64,000 nt of DNA. Origin: Paenibacillus silviterrae. Its GTDB lineage: Bacteria > Bacillota > Bacilli > Paenibacillales > NBRC-103111. Position 1 is the stretch's first letter, and each line of letters opens with the position of its first letter. The stretch spans positions 2,914,001 to 2,978,000 of the forward strand of contig NZ_JASKUT010000001.1 of assembly GCF_030167925.1 (NCBI RefSeq), given 5' to 3'. The notes below the pieces were generated by a model. It was given only the letters and a program-made list of their open reading frames with translations. It made no database searches and was not told where the DNA came from. A program made the translations under genes and the position numbers. This document shows positions 41,821 through 53,195 of this stretch, piece after piece.

Positions 41821-42693
41821 TTACCCCTTTACGGAGCCAAGCATAACGCCTTTGGCAAAATGCTTTTGTAAAAACGGGTAAACGATGATAATCGGCAGCG
41901 TAGCGAAAACGATAACAGCCATTTTAATGGTAAGAGGCTGAATATTCATTTCGTCGACGCTTACATCACCCACCCGGCTGCTGGCATTGATAACGATCTC
42001 TCGCAGTAACACCTGCACCGGCCATTTGGTATTGTCATTGATGTACATTACGGCGCTAAAAAATTTGTTCCAATGGTCGACCGCATAAAAAAGTCCGAAG
42101 GTGGCCATAGCCGGAAGCGATAACGGAAGAACGATACGCAGGAGAATACCCAGGTCGTTGCAGCCGTCAATTTTGGCGGAGTCCTCCAGCCCGTCCGGCA
42201 TTTGCTGGAAGAAGTTCTTAAGCACGATTAGGTTGAAGGCGCTGATCGCCGTCGGAATCATGAGGGACCACAAGGAATTGATCATGCCTAGTGACTTAAC
42301 CACATAATAGGTCGGAATCAGCCCGCCGCTGAATAACATCGTGAAGAGAACGGCAAGGAGCATTAACCGGCGTCCCTTCAGATGAGGACGAGAAAGTGGA
42401 TAAGCAAGCAGGGAGGTAAACAGCAGGTTAATGATGGTGCCCACCACTGTCACATAGATGGAAACCCCCAAGCTGCGAACCAGCGTATCCGTGGAAAAAA
42501 TGTATTGGTAAGCAGCAAGGGAGATTTCCTTCGGGTATAAGATAAAGCCGCCTTCCGCTACGATGTGCGGTGCCGTGAAGGAGACCGCCAGAACATATAC
42601 GAAGGGAAGAATACAAACAATCCCCATGATACCGAGCAAACTATAGTTCACAGCATCGAAGAGCCGATTGCCCCATGTTTTATCATAATTCAT
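41821..42693 (-). CDS. Carbohydrate ABC transporter permease, LplC/YtcP type (second cassette)
   Basis: 290 residues, six membrane helices. EAA loop DGLEDSAKIDGCNDLGILLR near 167-186; C-terminus HFAKGVMLGSVKG, identical to that of the permease at 0.8-1.7 kb. AAAGGAGG lies 10 nt before ATG. It is between the LplB-type permease and the binding-protein gene on the same strand, so the operon order is permease, permease, binding protein. Confidence 0.94.
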   Translation of the reverse strand: MNYDKTWGNRLFDAVNYSLLGIMGIVCILPFVYVLAVSFTAPHIVAEGGFILYPKEISLAAYQYIFSTDTLVRSLGVSIYVTVVGTIINLLFTSLLAYPLSRPHLKGRRLMLLAVLFTMLFSGGLIPTYYVVKSLGMINSLWSLMIPTAISAFNLIVLKNFFQQMPDGLEDSAKIDGCNDLGILLRIVLPLSLPAMATFGLFYAVDHWNKFFSAVMYINDNTKWPVQVLLREIVINASSRVGDVSVDEMNIQPLTIKMAVIVFATLPIIIVYPFLQKHFAKGVMLGSVKG

Positions 42694-42721
42694 GGTGTTC
42701 CGTCCTCCTTTCCTTCATAAA

Positions 42722-43681
42722 TTAGTAAACGCCTTCCTCGCCGAAGCGCTTGGCCAGCCAGTTAGCGGATAGAACTAGCACCAGTCCCACAGCGGATTTG
42801 AACAATCCTACGGCTGCGCTGTAGCTAAACTGCCCTTGGGTTAGACCTTTGACATACACATACGTATCGAACACTTCCCCAACCTCGCGGTTTGTAGGGG
42901 TCAACATCAGGAAGATGTGCTCGAACCCGGAATCCAGGAAATTGCCGAGCCTCAGAATCAGCAATATGACGATTGTGCTTCGAATGGCCGGCAGCGTAAT
43001 ATGCCATAATTGCCGCCAGCGTCCCGCTCCATCCATCCTGGCCGCCTCATACAGCTGCAAATCGACTCCCGCAAGGGCGGCTAAGAAGATGATGGTGCCC
43101 CAGCCGACCTCTTTCCAGATCGATTGACCGACGATCATCGTTCGGAACCAGTCCGGCTCGAGCAGGAAAGGGATTTTCACCCCCGTCATCATAAAGAGGA
43201 GCTCGTTTACCGCTCCCCCTTCGGTAGTGAAGAGGATATAGAAGATCCCGACTACGACTACCCACGAAACAAAGTGGGGAATGTAAACGAGGGTTTGAAC
43301 GAATCTCTTGTATCGCTCCAAACGGACTTCGTTCAGCATGAGCGCCAATATAATCGGCAGCGGGAAAAAGAAGACGAGATTGTAGACGGCCAGCAAAGCC
43401 GTGTTACGGAACAGCATCCAGAACTGATCCTCGCTGAAGAATCGTTCGAAATGCTTCATACCAACCCAAGGGCTGTCCATAAACCCAAGATGCGGTTTAA
43501 AGTCCTGAAACGCCATGATGAGTCCATACATCGGCACATATTTGAATACTAGAAAATACGCCAGGCCGGGCAAGGCCATAAAGTAAAGCCACCTGTCCTT
43601 CAGCAGTGCTTTGCCCCATCCTTGCCATCTGGATGGTGCGGCTGCCGTTGGCTGGACGTATTTTTTTTGGAGTGTGCTCAT
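42722..43681 (-). CDS. Carbohydrate ABC transporter permease, LplB/YteP type (second cassette)
   Basis: 319 residues from ATG in MSTLQKKYVQP, with GGAGGCGGGAGG directly upstream; a 52-codon open extension has no such signal. First helix WLYFMALPGLAYFLVFKYVP, then PMYGLIMAFQDFKPHLGF. EAA loop LYEAARMDGAGRWRQLWHIT. It leads the second sugar cassette. The sensor AraC gene lies just upstream on the same strand but ends in a terminator. Confidence 0.94.
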   Translation of the reverse strand: MSTLQKKYVQPTAAAPSRWQGWGKALLKDRWLYFMALPGLAYFLVFKYVPMYGLIMAFQDFKPHLGFMDSPWVGMKHFERFFSEDQFWMLFRNTALLAVYNLVFFFPLPIILALMLNEVRLERYKRFVQTLVYIPHFVSWVVVVGIFYILFTTEGGAVNELLFMMTGVKIPFLLEPDWFRTMIVGQSIWKEVGWGTIIFLAALAGVDLQLYEAARMDGAGRWRQLWHITLPAIRSTIVILLILRLGNFLDSGFEHIFLMLTPTNREVGEVFDTYVYVKGLTQGQFSYSAAVGLFKSAVGLVLVLSANWLAKRFGEEGVY

Positions 43682-43871
43682 CCTCCCGCCTCCTTCCGAA
43701 TGTGTTGTTTTCGCTTTCTGAGTCTCATTATGTCGTCCCCGGCTGTAACATGCTATACACCGGGGATAACCTCTTGACCGAAAGCGCCGTGAACGCCTGT
43801 CCAGCGGGCTTTTTCTCAAGAAATGAACCGGAAGCAACCATCAGCTACCCCAAGATAACCAGGTCCGCACA

Positions 43872-43928
43872 AAGAAAAAATCCCGCCGGAACAGCAGCCG
43901 CCGCTGCTTATTCCGTTAAACGGGATTT
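43872..43928 (-). terminator. Intrinsic terminator after the second sensor AraC gene
   Basis: Minus strand: AAATCCCGTTTAACGGAA, loop with GCAGC repeats, TTCCGGCGGGATTT and a T-run. Confidence 0.88.
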
Positions 43929-43937
43929 CAAACCAAT

Positions 43938-46274
43938 CTAGGGATTATATGGATTATTGCTCTCTCGATACTGTCCCGGCGTCATGCCGACGATTTTACG
44001 AAATGTACGAATAAAGGCGGTTGTGTTGGAGTAGTTCAGCTTATCCGATATATCCGACACCTTCATGCTGGTGGACTCCAGCCATTGCTTGGCAAGCGTC
44101 ATTCGGTAATCCGTTACATAATCGCTGAAGGTCATGCCCGTCTCTTTCTTAAAGACACGACTGACATACACTGGGTGAAAATGCAGCTCCGCCGCGCAGC
44201 TCTCCAGCGTGATTTCCTGATCGTACCGCTCCTGAATCATTTGAATGACCCTTTGGGCAATACTGAGGTATTGTGATTCCGACTGCAGTTGAAGGAACGA
44301 TTCAATCGGCTCCAGCAGCTCGCTCTTGAACCATTCCCGAATATCGTCGTGCGTACTCATCCGCAGCAGCCTGCTGAAGGAAGCACCCTCTCCAAGCACA
44401 TGCTGCACTGTGCCGCCTTTCTCCTGAACAATCTGATATAAGCGCGACACCAGCTGCATCAATAAGGCCGGATATTCCTTGACGCTCAGTTGGCTTTCCG
44501 TAAGCTCGTTCATAAATTTATCCAGCCACGGAACGGCGCTGTCCATATTGCCCTGCCGGATCGCCTGAACCAGCTGATCCTCCGTCCACTTGAGCTGATT
44601 GTATGCCGTAGCAGCCATCTCGCTCATGCCGGAGCGCAGACCCTCGTAGTGCAAAATTAAGCTATTCCCCAAATAAATTCGGCTCTTCAACGCATCCAGG
44701 CTTTCATTGTAAGCCCGCGGCGCTTCGGACGCTCTAAGAAACGGACGGCTAATGCCGATGCTGACACTGACTTGAAGAAATTCCGAGACCTTGGATTTAA
44801 TCAGCTCGCTTACTTCGTACGTGAACTCCAGCCAATCGGACTCCTGCTCGAAGTTCGTGGCCAGCAGAGTGACCTGCGACTGCTCCAGTAACACATGACT
44901 GAACCGCTGATGGGCGGGAATCAGCTCCCCGACCATGTTGTGAATAGCGAATAACAACAGCTCTTTGTCCGGTTCCCGGTAACGGGTATCCTGTAAGGTG
45001 TCGATCTGCAGCGTCAGGACCGCTAATTGTTTCCAATCGGACGGGAAGCCGTACTGCCGGATGCGGGAAGCGATATCCTTCTCCGACAGCTGCCCCGTAA
45101 ACAGCTTCAGCATGAAGTAGTCCTTCAATTGGGAGAGATGATCCTGCATCTGCTGCTGAAGCCTCTGTCCGTTGCTGAACAAGGTAAGAAACCGCTCTTC
45201 AAGCGATCGGAATTCGTCCTTGCCCGTCATCCCTTCCGTTTGCACCGCTTGGGTCATTTCGGCCAGCCTTTTGATCGGTCTGTACATTCTTCGGCTGACC
45301 ACCCAGGCAATGAAGCCGACAACAACAAGCACCGCGCTGCAGGCGACCAAGGTACCCGTACCGATTTTCCTGGATTCTCGCGTTATCTCATCCAAGGAAG
45401 CAACGGAGACATAGATCCAGCCGTTATATTTGGACTGACGGTAAGAGAACACCATCTCTTCGTCCCCCAGCTTGCCTTGGATAAAACCGACGGTTTGCCC
45501 TGTCTGTGCAATACTATCGATAATCTGCGCATTGACTTGCAGGAAGGGAGCGGCCGTATCCTCGCTTCGCGCCAGGAAATCGATCCCATTGCGATCCATC
45601 ATATAAATATGGCCCGATTGTCCTTCGGTGCTGTCAGCCAGCTTGGTTCTTAGCTGCGACTTTAAGAGGTCGATGATCAGGAAGCCTTTGGGCTGCATTG
45701 TGTATGGTAAAATCGGAAGCTTCACTACGAGTCGAAGCGTATCGGTGCGATGGACTCCCCCTCCTACTTGCAAGGAGGACACACTGTAGCCGGTATCCCA
45801 GAACATGTTGTTCGAGTGTGAGGCATAATCGCCCAGATGCTTGTTAATATCCAGCTCCTGCAAGGAGCTGAAGGAAGTGTAGTTCAATGCCCAGCCCTGC
45901 TGCTGGTGAATCAGGTAGCTTTCTTGAATGCTGAATGGAGTCTGCAAGCTGTACAAGCCTGAATGAAGTTCACGAATCCGGAGATAATTGGCAGGCGTAA
46001 GCGATTCGGCCATCGCTGCTGTGATGGAGGGCGAATTGGCAAGCTGCATAGCGGTAAGCTCGAGCTGCTTCATATTCTGCTCCATGCTCATCTGCGTCTG
46101 GGCCAGGAGCTGCATGTGGCTTTCCTTCGTTTTGTGCTCCACATCCTCCGCCGCAATGTAATAAGCATACAAGCCGAGGGCCATCACCGGGATGGCTCCG
46201 ATAAACAAGCTAAATGCAAGCAGCAGCTTCATGTACTGGGGAACGTGCCCCGTCAGTTTCCACTTTGTGCGCAT
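43938..46274 (-). CDS. Membrane-anchored AraC-family regulator with extracellular sensor (second cassette)
   Basis: 778 residues from ATG in MRTKWKLTGHVPQ, with GAGGGG 12 nt upstream; 35 further open codons precede it without a better site. Helix 1 is LLLAFSLFIGAIPVMALGLY; a Cache-like extracellular region of about 260 residues follows; helix 2 is TGTLVACSAVLVVVGFIAWV with a HAMP-like YRPIKRLAEMTQ. The C-terminal 100 residues hold the two AraC helix-turn-helix motifs (LESCAAELHFHPVYVSRVFK, KVSDISDKLNYSNTTAFIRT). It is the likely activator of the permease/binding-protein operon downstream. Confidence 0.9.
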   Translation of the reverse strand: MRTKWKLTGHVPQYMKLLLAFSLFIGAIPVMALGLYAYYIAAEDVEHKTKESHMQLLAQTQMSMEQNMKQLELTAMQLANSPSITAAMAESLTPANYLRIRELHSGLYSLQTPFSIQESYLIHQQQGWALNYTSFSSLQELDINKHLGDYASHSNNMFWDTGYSVSSLQVGGGVHRTDTLRLVVKLPILPYTMQPKGFLIIDLLKSQLRTKLADSTEGQSGHIYMMDRNGIDFLARSEDTAAPFLQVNAQIIDSIAQTGQTVGFIQGKLGDEEMVFSYRQSKYNGWIYVSVASLDEITRESRKIGTGTLVACSAVLVVVGFIAWVVSRRMYRPIKRLAEMTQAVQTEGMTGKDEFRSLEERFLTLFSNGQRLQQQMQDHLSQLKDYFMLKLFTGQLSEKDIASRIRQYGFPSDWKQLAVLTLQIDTLQDTRYREPDKELLLFAIHNMVGELIPAHQRFSHVLLEQSQVTLLATNFEQESDWLEFTYEVSELIKSKVSEFLQVSVSIGISRPFLRASEAPRAYNESLDALKSRIYLGNSLILHYEGLRSGMSEMAATAYNQLKWTEDQLVQAIRQGNMDSAVPWLDKFMNELTESQLSVKEYPALLMQLVSRLYQIVQEKGGTVQHVLGEGASFSRLLRMSTHDDIREWFKSELLEPIESFLQLQSESQYLSIAQRVIQMIQERYDQEITLESCAAELHFHPVYVSRVFKKETGMTFSDYVTDYRMTLAKQWLESTSMKVSDISDKLNYSNTTAFIRTFRKIVGMTPGQYRESNNPYNP

Positions 46275-46327
46275 GATGGTTGAACCCCTCACAGATAGCT
46301 CTTGGTTAGAAGTCCTACTATTATATA

Positions 46328-46341
46328 TTAAAACGCTTACA
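46328..46341 (-). promoter_or_regulatory. Possible CcpA (cre) site
   Basis: Minus strand TGTAAGCGTTTTAA fits the first ten positions of the cre consensus TGWAANCGNTNWCA, with a mismatch near its end. It lies about 55-70 bp upstream of the sensor AraC start, where catabolite repression of a sugar regulator would be sensible. Confidence 0.4.
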
Positions 46342-46344
46342 TAT

Positions 46345-46660
46345 GGCAATGTTTTAAGCAGTTGAAGCCAAACTATCATCAGAGATGGCTAAGTTAAGAA
46401 AAACCGCCTTGCGGCGTCCTATTTGAAATCTCTGCATGCTAAACACATACTTTTGGCGCATGGGGAGGGATGGGACTATTTCTCCTTTCTGTAGGAGGGA
46501 CTCCAAGGAAGAACAGCCAAGGGTGCACCTGTTTTTTCTGCTCTTTCCGTTAACATTTGCCGAATCAATTTTCAATACGACTGTCTACCATTTACGCAGC
46601 TTCTTGTAGGGGATGTAGCCATATGTCTTCCATTCTCCGTGCTCCGTCATCTTACTATGT
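46345..46660. other. Intergenic stretch without recognisable features
   Basis: Between the sensor AraC gene and the phnE terminator. I see no ORF with start signals, no tRNA and no clear repeat. It presumably holds the AraC gene's promoter. Confidence 0.6.
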
Positions 46661-46662
46661 TG

Positions 46663-46703
46663 AAAAAAAAGCTTTCCCCCGGGATCGGATCCGGAAGAAA
46701 GCT
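46663..46703 (-). terminator. Intrinsic terminator after phnE
   Basis: Minus strand: AGCTTTCTTCCGG, loop, CCCGGGGGAAAGCT, eight T. Confidence 0.92.
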
Positions 46704-46711
46704 ATCCTTTA

Positions 46712-48319
46712 TTATACAAGTCGTTTGCGAATATAGCCGGAAATGAGATCGATCAGCGTGACCATTACGATAATTCCCAGCAGAATGATCCCTACCCGCG
46801 GCCATGCACGCGCCTCTAAGGCGAACAGCAGGGGCGTACCGATTCCCCCCGCTCCGACGATACCAAGAATGGAAGCCGAGCGGATATTGATTTCAAAACG
46901 ATACAACGAGAAGGAGAAAAATTCCGGCAGCACCTGCGGTATGACGGCAAACCACAGCACCTGCAGCCGGTTCGCGCCGCAAGCGGTCAGCGCCTCGGTC
47001 GGCCCGAGATCCATGTTCTCGATCGCCTCCGAGTACAGCTTCGCGAGCATCCCGATGGAGTGAAGTCCAAGAGCCAATACCCCGGCATAAGCGCCCGGAC
47101 CTACGGCCTTGATGAAGATGATCGCCATCACGATCTCCGGGAACGTACGGATACAGCTGAGAATGAATTTGCCGCTGCCGGTTACGGACTTGAATTTGCT
47201 CATATTGTTAGCTGCCCAGAAAGCGAACGGCACGGCCAGAATCGCCGAAATGAACGTGCCGAGAATAGAAATCGCGAGCGTATCCAGCAGGCCGCGCAGC
47301 AAATCCTCGCCCTCGGGAATGTACACATAGGCCCAATCCGGGTGGAACAGCCCTCTGACGATCGCTCTGGAGATTTGTCCGGCCGTCTCTTTAATGCCCT
47401 CAAATTGAATGCCGGTAAAGGACCAGGCATACAAGGCGAAGATGATAACAGCCACCAGCCAGAAACGGATGCGAAAGCCGGAAGGCTTGCTTGCCGTCGC
47501 CGCCGAGGTCGATTTGCCGTAAAGCAAATATTCGCGAATCCGCGTACTGATATAATCGATGACAAGGACGACGATCAGAGTGACCAAAATAATCAACGAC
47601 GCGCGGTCATATCGAAGCTGGTTGAGCGAGCGGTCGAGAAGCAGACCGATCCCTCCGGCGCCTACCAGACCGAGAACTGCCGCTGCACGAACATTGACCT
47701 CAAAAGTATAGAGCAGATAAGCCAAAAACTGAGCCAGCACCTGAGGCACAACACCGAACTGAATCCACTGTATCTTATTGGCGCCGACGGCTGTCATCGC
47801 CTCCAGCGGCCCCGGATCAATGGCTTCGATGGACTCATAAGTCAGCTTGGCGATCAAACCGAACGAAAAGAATACGATCGCAAGCACACCCGCCAAAGGC
47901 CCCAAACCGAAGATCGCTACGAAAATCGCCGCGAACAGAAGCTCCGGAATCGTACGGATCAGGTTGAGAATGAACCGCGCCGGATAGTAAAGCCAAAGTG
48001 CCTTCGTCACATTGCCCGCCGCCAGGAAGGCAACCGGGATCGCAAGGAGCGCGCCGAAGGTCGTTCCGATGACGGCCATTTGGATCGTCTGCATCATCGG
48101 CTTAAAGATGACGTCAATATAGCTCCAATCGGGCGGAACCATGTCAACCAGAAGCTTGCCCATTTCCGGCATGCCGGTGATCAAATCCGTAAGGGTCGCC
48201 TCCGTCTTGAAGGCGCTCCAGACCATCAGCGCCAGGAGGATCAAGATGGTAACATAGGTTTTGGTCCGCGGCGGCTTCCTTGGCGGGGCGGACGAGGAGA
48301 GCGCGTTAGGCTTGCTCAC
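46712..48319 (-). CDS. phnE: Phosphonate ABC permease, two PhnE domains fused
   Basis: 535 residues made of two homologous PhnE halves. Half one (about 15-260) has [20 protein letters not shown], the loop [20 protein letters not shown], and [20 protein letters not shown]. Half two (about 275-535) repeats this: [60 protein letters not shown]. Other Bacilli often encode these as separate phnE1 and phnE2 genes. GTG start overlaps the phnC stop (GTGA). The fusion would supply both membrane halves of the importer energised by PhnC and fed by PhnD. Confidence 0.94.
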   Translation of the reverse strand: MSKPNALSSSAPPRKPPRTKTYVTILILLALMVWSAFKTEATLTDLITGMPEMGKLLVDMVPPDWSYIDVIFKPMMQTIQMAVIGTTFGALLAIPVAFLAAGNVTKALWLYYPARFILNLIRTIPELLFAAIFVAIFGLGPLAGVLAIVFFSFGLIAKLTYESIEAIDPGPLEAMTAVGANKIQWIQFGVVPQVLAQFLAYLLYTFEVNVRAAAVLGLVGAGGIGLLLDRSLNQLRYDRASLIILVTLIVVLVIDYISTRIREYLLYGKSTSAATASKPSGFRIRFWLVAVIIFALYAWSFTGIQFEGIKETAGQISRAIVRGLFHPDWAYVYIPEGEDLLRGLLDTLAISILGTFISAILAVPFAFWAANNMSKFKSVTGSGKFILSCIRTFPEIVMAIIFIKAVGPGAYAGVLALGLHSIGMLAKLYSEAIENMDLGPTEALTACGANRLQVLWFAVIPQVLPEFFSFSLYRFEINIRSASILGIVGAGGIGTPLLFALEARAWPRVGIILLGIIVMVTLIDLISGYIRKRLV

Positions 48320-49086
48320 GCTTCCACCCCCAGCAGCTCATCCTTCTTAATGGCGCGTCCGTAAATTTCGGAGAATTTCTCATCCGTCGCTTCCGATACC
48401 GGACCGTCGAACACCACTTGTCCCGCGCGAAGACCGATAATCCTTGTGGCATACTCGCGCGCCAGGTCGATAAAGTGAAGATTTACGACTGTCGTGATTC
48501 CAAGCTCCTGATTAATGCGCTTGAGGTCGTCCATGACCTGGCGGGTCGTAAGCGGGTCAAGCGAGGCAACCGGCTCGTCTGCAAGAATGATCTTTGCTTC
48601 CTGAGCCAATGCGCGCGCAATGGAAACCCGCTGCTGCTGACCGCCGGACAGCTCATCCGCCCGGGCGTATGCCTTCTCGCGGATATTGACACGCTCCAGC
48701 GCCTTCAGCGCCAGCTCGACATCATGCTTAGGGAATAAGCCCAGAAGGGTTCGCAAGGTCGAGTGATAGCCAACCCGACCTGACAATACGTTCCGAAGAA
48801 CGGAAGAACGCTTCACGAGATTGAAATTTTGGAATATCATCCCGATATCCCGGCGCAGATGCCGAAGATTGACGCCGGAGGCGGCCGTGATGGATTTTCC
48901 GTCAATCAATATTTGTCCATCGGTTATTTCATGCAGGCGGTTGATCGAACGAAGCAGGGTCGATTTCCCCGCGCCGGACAAGCCCACGATCACTACGAAT
49001 TCCCCTTTATTCATCTTCAGGTTAATGTCCTTCAGACCTACTGTACCGTTGGGATATACTTTAGAAACGTTCTTAAATTCAATCAT
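48316..49086 (-). CDS. phnC: Phosphonate ABC transporter ATPase
   Basis: 256 residues from ATG in [22 protein letters not shown] stands about 12 nt upstream. Walker [12 protein letters not shown] (35-45), Q-loop in [16 protein letters not shown], signature [16 protein letters not shown], Walker [14 protein letters not shown] and the switch His in [10 protein letters not shown]. The pattern is that of PhnC. It is coupled to phnE by a 4-bp overlap. The upstream open extension has no start signal and is discounted. Confidence 0.95.
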   Translation of the reverse strand: MIEFKNVSKVYPNGTVGLKDINLKMNKGEFVVIVGLSGAGKSTLLRSINRLHEITDGQILIDGKSITAASGVNLRHLRRDIGMIFQNFNLVKRSSVLRNVLSGRVGYHSTLRTLLGLFPKHDVELALKALERVNIREKAYARADELSGGQQQRVSIARALAQEAKIILADEPVASLDPLTTRQVMDDLKRINQELGITTVVNLHFIDLAREYATRIIGLRAGQVVFDGPVSEATDEKFSEIYGRAIKKDELLGVEA

Positions 49087-49207
49087 AGCGTACGAATCCC
49101 TTCTCAATTGAAATGGCCAACATTCTATGATTCGACACGAATCGCACATTTCCTCTTTGCACAGTACATCTTTACTAAACATTAACTTTGCCTTTTTATG
49201 CCATAAG

Positions 49208-50002
49208 TCACAGCCATCCGACGGCCCATACGATGAGGTAGGCACCGGGAAGAAGCAGCACTTGTGCGAGCAATGTTCCAAGCAGTCTGGACAGCATCAA
49301 TAGCCCGAACATTTTGTTCATCTCGGTCAAATGCGACGGGTCCGACAGAGCCCGGTCCGTCAGCAGGGCCACCTGCGGATCGATCAGCAGTGTCAGCAGG
49401 ATGGTCGCAATCCCGTTGATCAGCCCTGAGGACTGGGAGGCCGCTGTAGCGGATGCGGGAACCAGATAAGATGCGTACAGCGCCGCAAGCACACCCACGG
49501 TATAAATACCCGATACTAGGGTATTCAACAGCAGGAGCCTCTTCGGAATCCCCCCGATGCGCAGACGGGACAGCATCTCGAGCCGGGGCCGGCGTAGATG
49601 AGCCTGCACGTGCCTCAGCTTCCGAACGGTTACCCCGTGCAGCATTTGCGGCATAGAGCCCGCAGCCTCCAGATGCGCAACCAGCCGCATGGAGATAAAG
49701 ACAGCTGTAGGAAAAAGCAATATGGCCAGGATGGTTCCTACGGAAGCGGAGCCGATTATAAAATGGAGCTGTGTCCTTAGGTCCATTCCGATGCCGGCTT
49801 TTGCATCATCGATGATGCTGCCGGAGAGCGCACCCTGAAGCATGTTCGACGTACGAGCTACTATGAGAATAATACCGGTAATCGATAAAGCAACGGCTAG
49901 CTTGCCGGCCCTCACACCGGCCAGCCTGACGGCATAGCCCAACGTTTCAGCCAAATGGATGACGGCCGTTAAGCAGCAGATGATCAGCAGCTGCCCCGTC
50001 AT
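49208..50002 (-). CDS. amj: Lipid II flippase, Amj family
   Basis: 264 residues, about six hydrophobic helices. The opening [40 protein letters not shown] and [20 protein letters not shown] match my memory of B. subtilis Amj (YdaH), the alternate flippase that moves the peptidoglycan precursor lipid II across the membrane when MurJ is missing. ATG 50002 is preferred; TTG 50017 extends it by five residues. No operon partner is obvious. In B. subtilis amj is induced by sigma-M under envelope stress; no such promoter was identified here. Confidence 0.88.
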   Translation of the reverse strand: MTGQLLIICCLTAVIHLAETLGYAVRLAGVRAGKLAVALSITGIILIVARTSNMLQGALSGSIIDDAKAGIGMDLRTQLHFIIGSASVGTILAILLFPTAVFISMRLVAHLEAAGSMPQMLHGVTVRKLRHVQAHLRRPRLEMLSRLRIGGIPKRLLLLNTLVSGIYTVGVLAALYASYLVPASATAASQSSGLINGIATILLTLLIDPQVALLTDRALSDPSHLTEMNKMFGLLMLSRLLGTLLAQVLLLPGAYLIVWAVGWL

Positions 50003-50142
50003 ACCCCGTTCACCCAAAAGAAGACTAACATGGCTACCTCTCCCTTATATCATGTCAAGTCATCGGCCGAGCGATTCACAGCTTCTCCAATTGTTGCGCC
50101 TCGAGCTGGAAGCCCGTGTGAATACGCTAGTGCCCCTGATGC

Positions 50143-50187
50143 GAAAAACGAGATCTGTCCCGGCTGCCGCCGAGAGAGGTCTCGTTT
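50143..50187 (-). terminator. Intrinsic terminator after the ABC-2 permease gene
   Basis: Minus strand: AACGAGACCT, loop, AGATCTCGTTTTTCG. Confidence 0.8.
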
Positions 50188-50197
50188 GTTCATGGGG

Positions 50198-50963
50198 TTA
50201 GGCGCCTGCTACGTCGCGCCGCGTAAAGATCAGCCAGGAAATTGCATAAAATAATATCCAGTAGACGACCAGCATCGTAACGGAAAATCCCAAAGTCATT
50301 CCGGGCACGATCGGCTTGCCCCCGGAGAAATAGGGCGTCAGGTCCGTATTGGCAAACAGCACATATTTCACCCAGGTATAGTTGAGTCTCGCCATAGCCG
50401 CCACAATGGTAGTTGCCGTAAACATCAGGAAAATCGAGATGCCGATCGCCAGCGAGCTGCTGCGGAACACCGTTGAGATCATGAAAGCCATCGTTGCGGC
50501 CATAACGATTTGGAGCGTCTCCAAGCCGTAGCTCCCCAGCAGCTCCCCTACGCTGAAGCTCGGATTCAAAGGTCCGCTCACGCCGAAGAGCAGCAGTCCC
50601 GTAAAGTAGGAAAATACGAGCACCAGAATCAGCTGAACGATTAGAAACAGCAGTACCGCGATATACTTGCTCAGCAGAATCTTACTGCGGGATGCGGGTC
50701 GAATCAGCAGCAGCTTGATCGTTCCCCAGCTGAATTCGGAAGCAACGATGTCCCCCGCCAAAATGATCGTAAAGATAAACACCAGCGACGACAAGCTCAC
50801 CGCCATTTCCATGAAGGTCAATACATGCCCGATGCCGGCATTGATCACGAATTTCAGCAGCGCCCCCAAGGAGATGACCGAAAGGACCAAAATAGCCAGC
50901 ATGATCCAGGTTCTTAGGCGGGCGTAAATTTTTTGCTGCTCGTTCACCACGAGCCGAAGCAGA

Positions 50964-50971
<8 letters not shown>
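50198..50971 (-). CDS. ABC-2 type permease
   Basis: 257 residues, six helices, of the ABC-2 exporter fold (VNEQQKIYARLRTWIMLAIL at the start; GDIVASEFSWGTIKLLLIRP is the usual cytoplasmic pattern). It overlaps the ATPase gene by 8 bp, so the two make one exporter of the BcrA/YhcH-like group. Cargo unknown; such pairs export antibiotics or lipids or answer envelope stress. Its terminator lies just downstream. Confidence 0.9.
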
Positions 50972-51887
<916 letters not shown>

Positions 51888-51986
51888 TAGACCTCCTGCA
51901 TCAAAAAGAAAAAGGATATGGTTCCTTCCCATGATTAGGAAAAGTATACCATACCCTAAGGTTAGCACCAAGCGTATCGCCTGATG

Positions 51987-52799
51987 CTATTCCGCCGCTC
52001 CGGCGTAATATTTGGCTAAAGCAACGATCATGCTTCCCATGCGTTCTTCCTCCGGCGCCACAACCCGCCCGATCCCTTCCTCCCGGAGCGCCTCAGCCGT
52101 AACCTTCCCTACGGCCACGGCTACTACGCGGTCGCGGAAGGCTGCAACGACCCGGTCCGCAAACCCCTTCTCCCTTGCGTAAGCCATCAAGAACCGTACC
52201 TGGGGCGTGCTGGTAAAGGTAACGGCATCCACTTCATGCTCCAGCACTTCCCTCAGAAGCGTATCTACAACGGCGAGCTCCGGCGGTACGTGAACATACG
52301 GCAGGATTTCATAGAAGTCCGCTCCCTGCTCCCGCAGCCAGCCTACCAGCTTCGGCGCATGGTCTCCATAAAGCTGAAGGGCAATCCGCTTCCCTGTTAC
52401 TTGATAAGGCTGCAGAGCTCTGAGAATGCCGACCGTCGTACCGTCATCATCGCGGACTGTGGGCTCAAGCCCCAGCGATTTTAAATATTTGACCGTCTTG
52501 TAGCCTCTTGCGGCAAGCTTCGTTCGGCTTAGCGCCTCAATGAATTCCGCTTCCTTGCCGATGGCCGCAGCCGTCTGCACCAGCATCTCCGTCCCGACGC
52601 CTGTCGTCAGAATCACCCAGTCCGCGCCGTGCTCGATCAGCTTCCTGACCTCAGCGGCTACCTTTTCCTGCTCGGTTGTGACCGTCCCCTGCGCCGGCCG
52701 CACCAATGGGATTCCGCCAAGCTTCTCTACAATCACACTGAGCTCGGCGGCCTTGCGCGGTCCCGTCAAAGCGATTCGTTTGCCCTCTAGTCTGGACAT
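51987..52799 (-). CDS. Uroporphyrinogen-III synthase-type protein
   Basis: 270 residues with the two-domain HemD fold: LEGKRIALTGPRKAAELSVI, ILTTGVGTEMLVQTAAAIGK, KLAARGYKTVKYLKSLGLEP, YQVTGKRIALQLYGDHAPKL, DAVTFTSTPQVRFLMAYARE and VVAVAVGKVTAEALREEGIG. It cyclises hydroxymethylbilane for heme, siroheme and cobalamin. It is not beside other heme genes, so it may be a second copy tied to siroheme or B12, or may have another role. GAGGAGGGG precedes ATG. Confidence 0.88.
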   Translation of the reverse strand: MSRLEGKRIALTGPRKAAELSVIVEKLGGIPLVRPAQGTVTTEQEKVAAEVRKLIEHGADWVILTTGVGTEMLVQTAAAIGKEAEFIEALSRTKLAARGYKTVKYLKSLGLEPTVRDDDGTTVGILRALQPYQVTGKRIALQLYGDHAPKLVGWLREQGADFYEILPYVHVPPELAVVDTLLREVLEHEVDAVTFTSTPQVRFLMAYAREKGFADRVVAAFRDRVVAVAVGKVTAEALREEGIGRVVAPEEERMGSMIVALAKYYAGAAE

Positions 52800-52970
52800 G
52801 CGGGTTCCCCTCCTCTATCCGACGATTTGTCATGTCAGTTTAAGTAACATTATTAATTAGTACTATACCTGATGAGGAGATAGGCGACAATTCAGCATAT
52901 TTTATCGAGTTCATAAGAAAAGCTTTTATTAATATTCAGGCAAACCCTCCAAAATTAACAATAACGGATT

Positions 52971-53158
52971 TTCGAGGTTCTATTTGGGCATTGTAAGGGC
53001 ATCCGCGCTAAATAACGGATTTCGAAGGTGTTATTCTTGAGCAAACGGCTCGACAAACTACAATTTTCATGATGTTTCCCAGAATAACTCCTCGAAAATC
53101 CGCTATTTCTATTTACATCCCCTTTCACCGTATAATAAGTCCCTCAAAATCCGTTATC
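52971..53158. repeat. ATAACGG-type dispersed repeats, locus 2
   Basis: Two forward units (ATAACGGATTTTCGAGGTTC at 52971; AATAACGGATTTCGAAGGTG at 53011) are followed by two reverse units (GAATAACTCCTCGAAAATCC at about 53082; ATAAGTCCCTCAAAATCCGT at about 53135). The unit is the same as at 36.8-37.0 kb and the layout, forward then reverse, is also the same, allowing a long fold-back. Noncoding; lies between the HemD-type gene and dctB. Confidence 0.88.
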
Positions 53159-53195
53159 GGCCCGAGGCAACTGGCCCAAATAAACGCCCCAACGT

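Noticed and set aside
52913-52930. Third copy of the 120-bp hairpin repeat
   Set aside because: Only about 15 bp (ATAAGAAAAGCTTTTA) match; too short to claim a copy.
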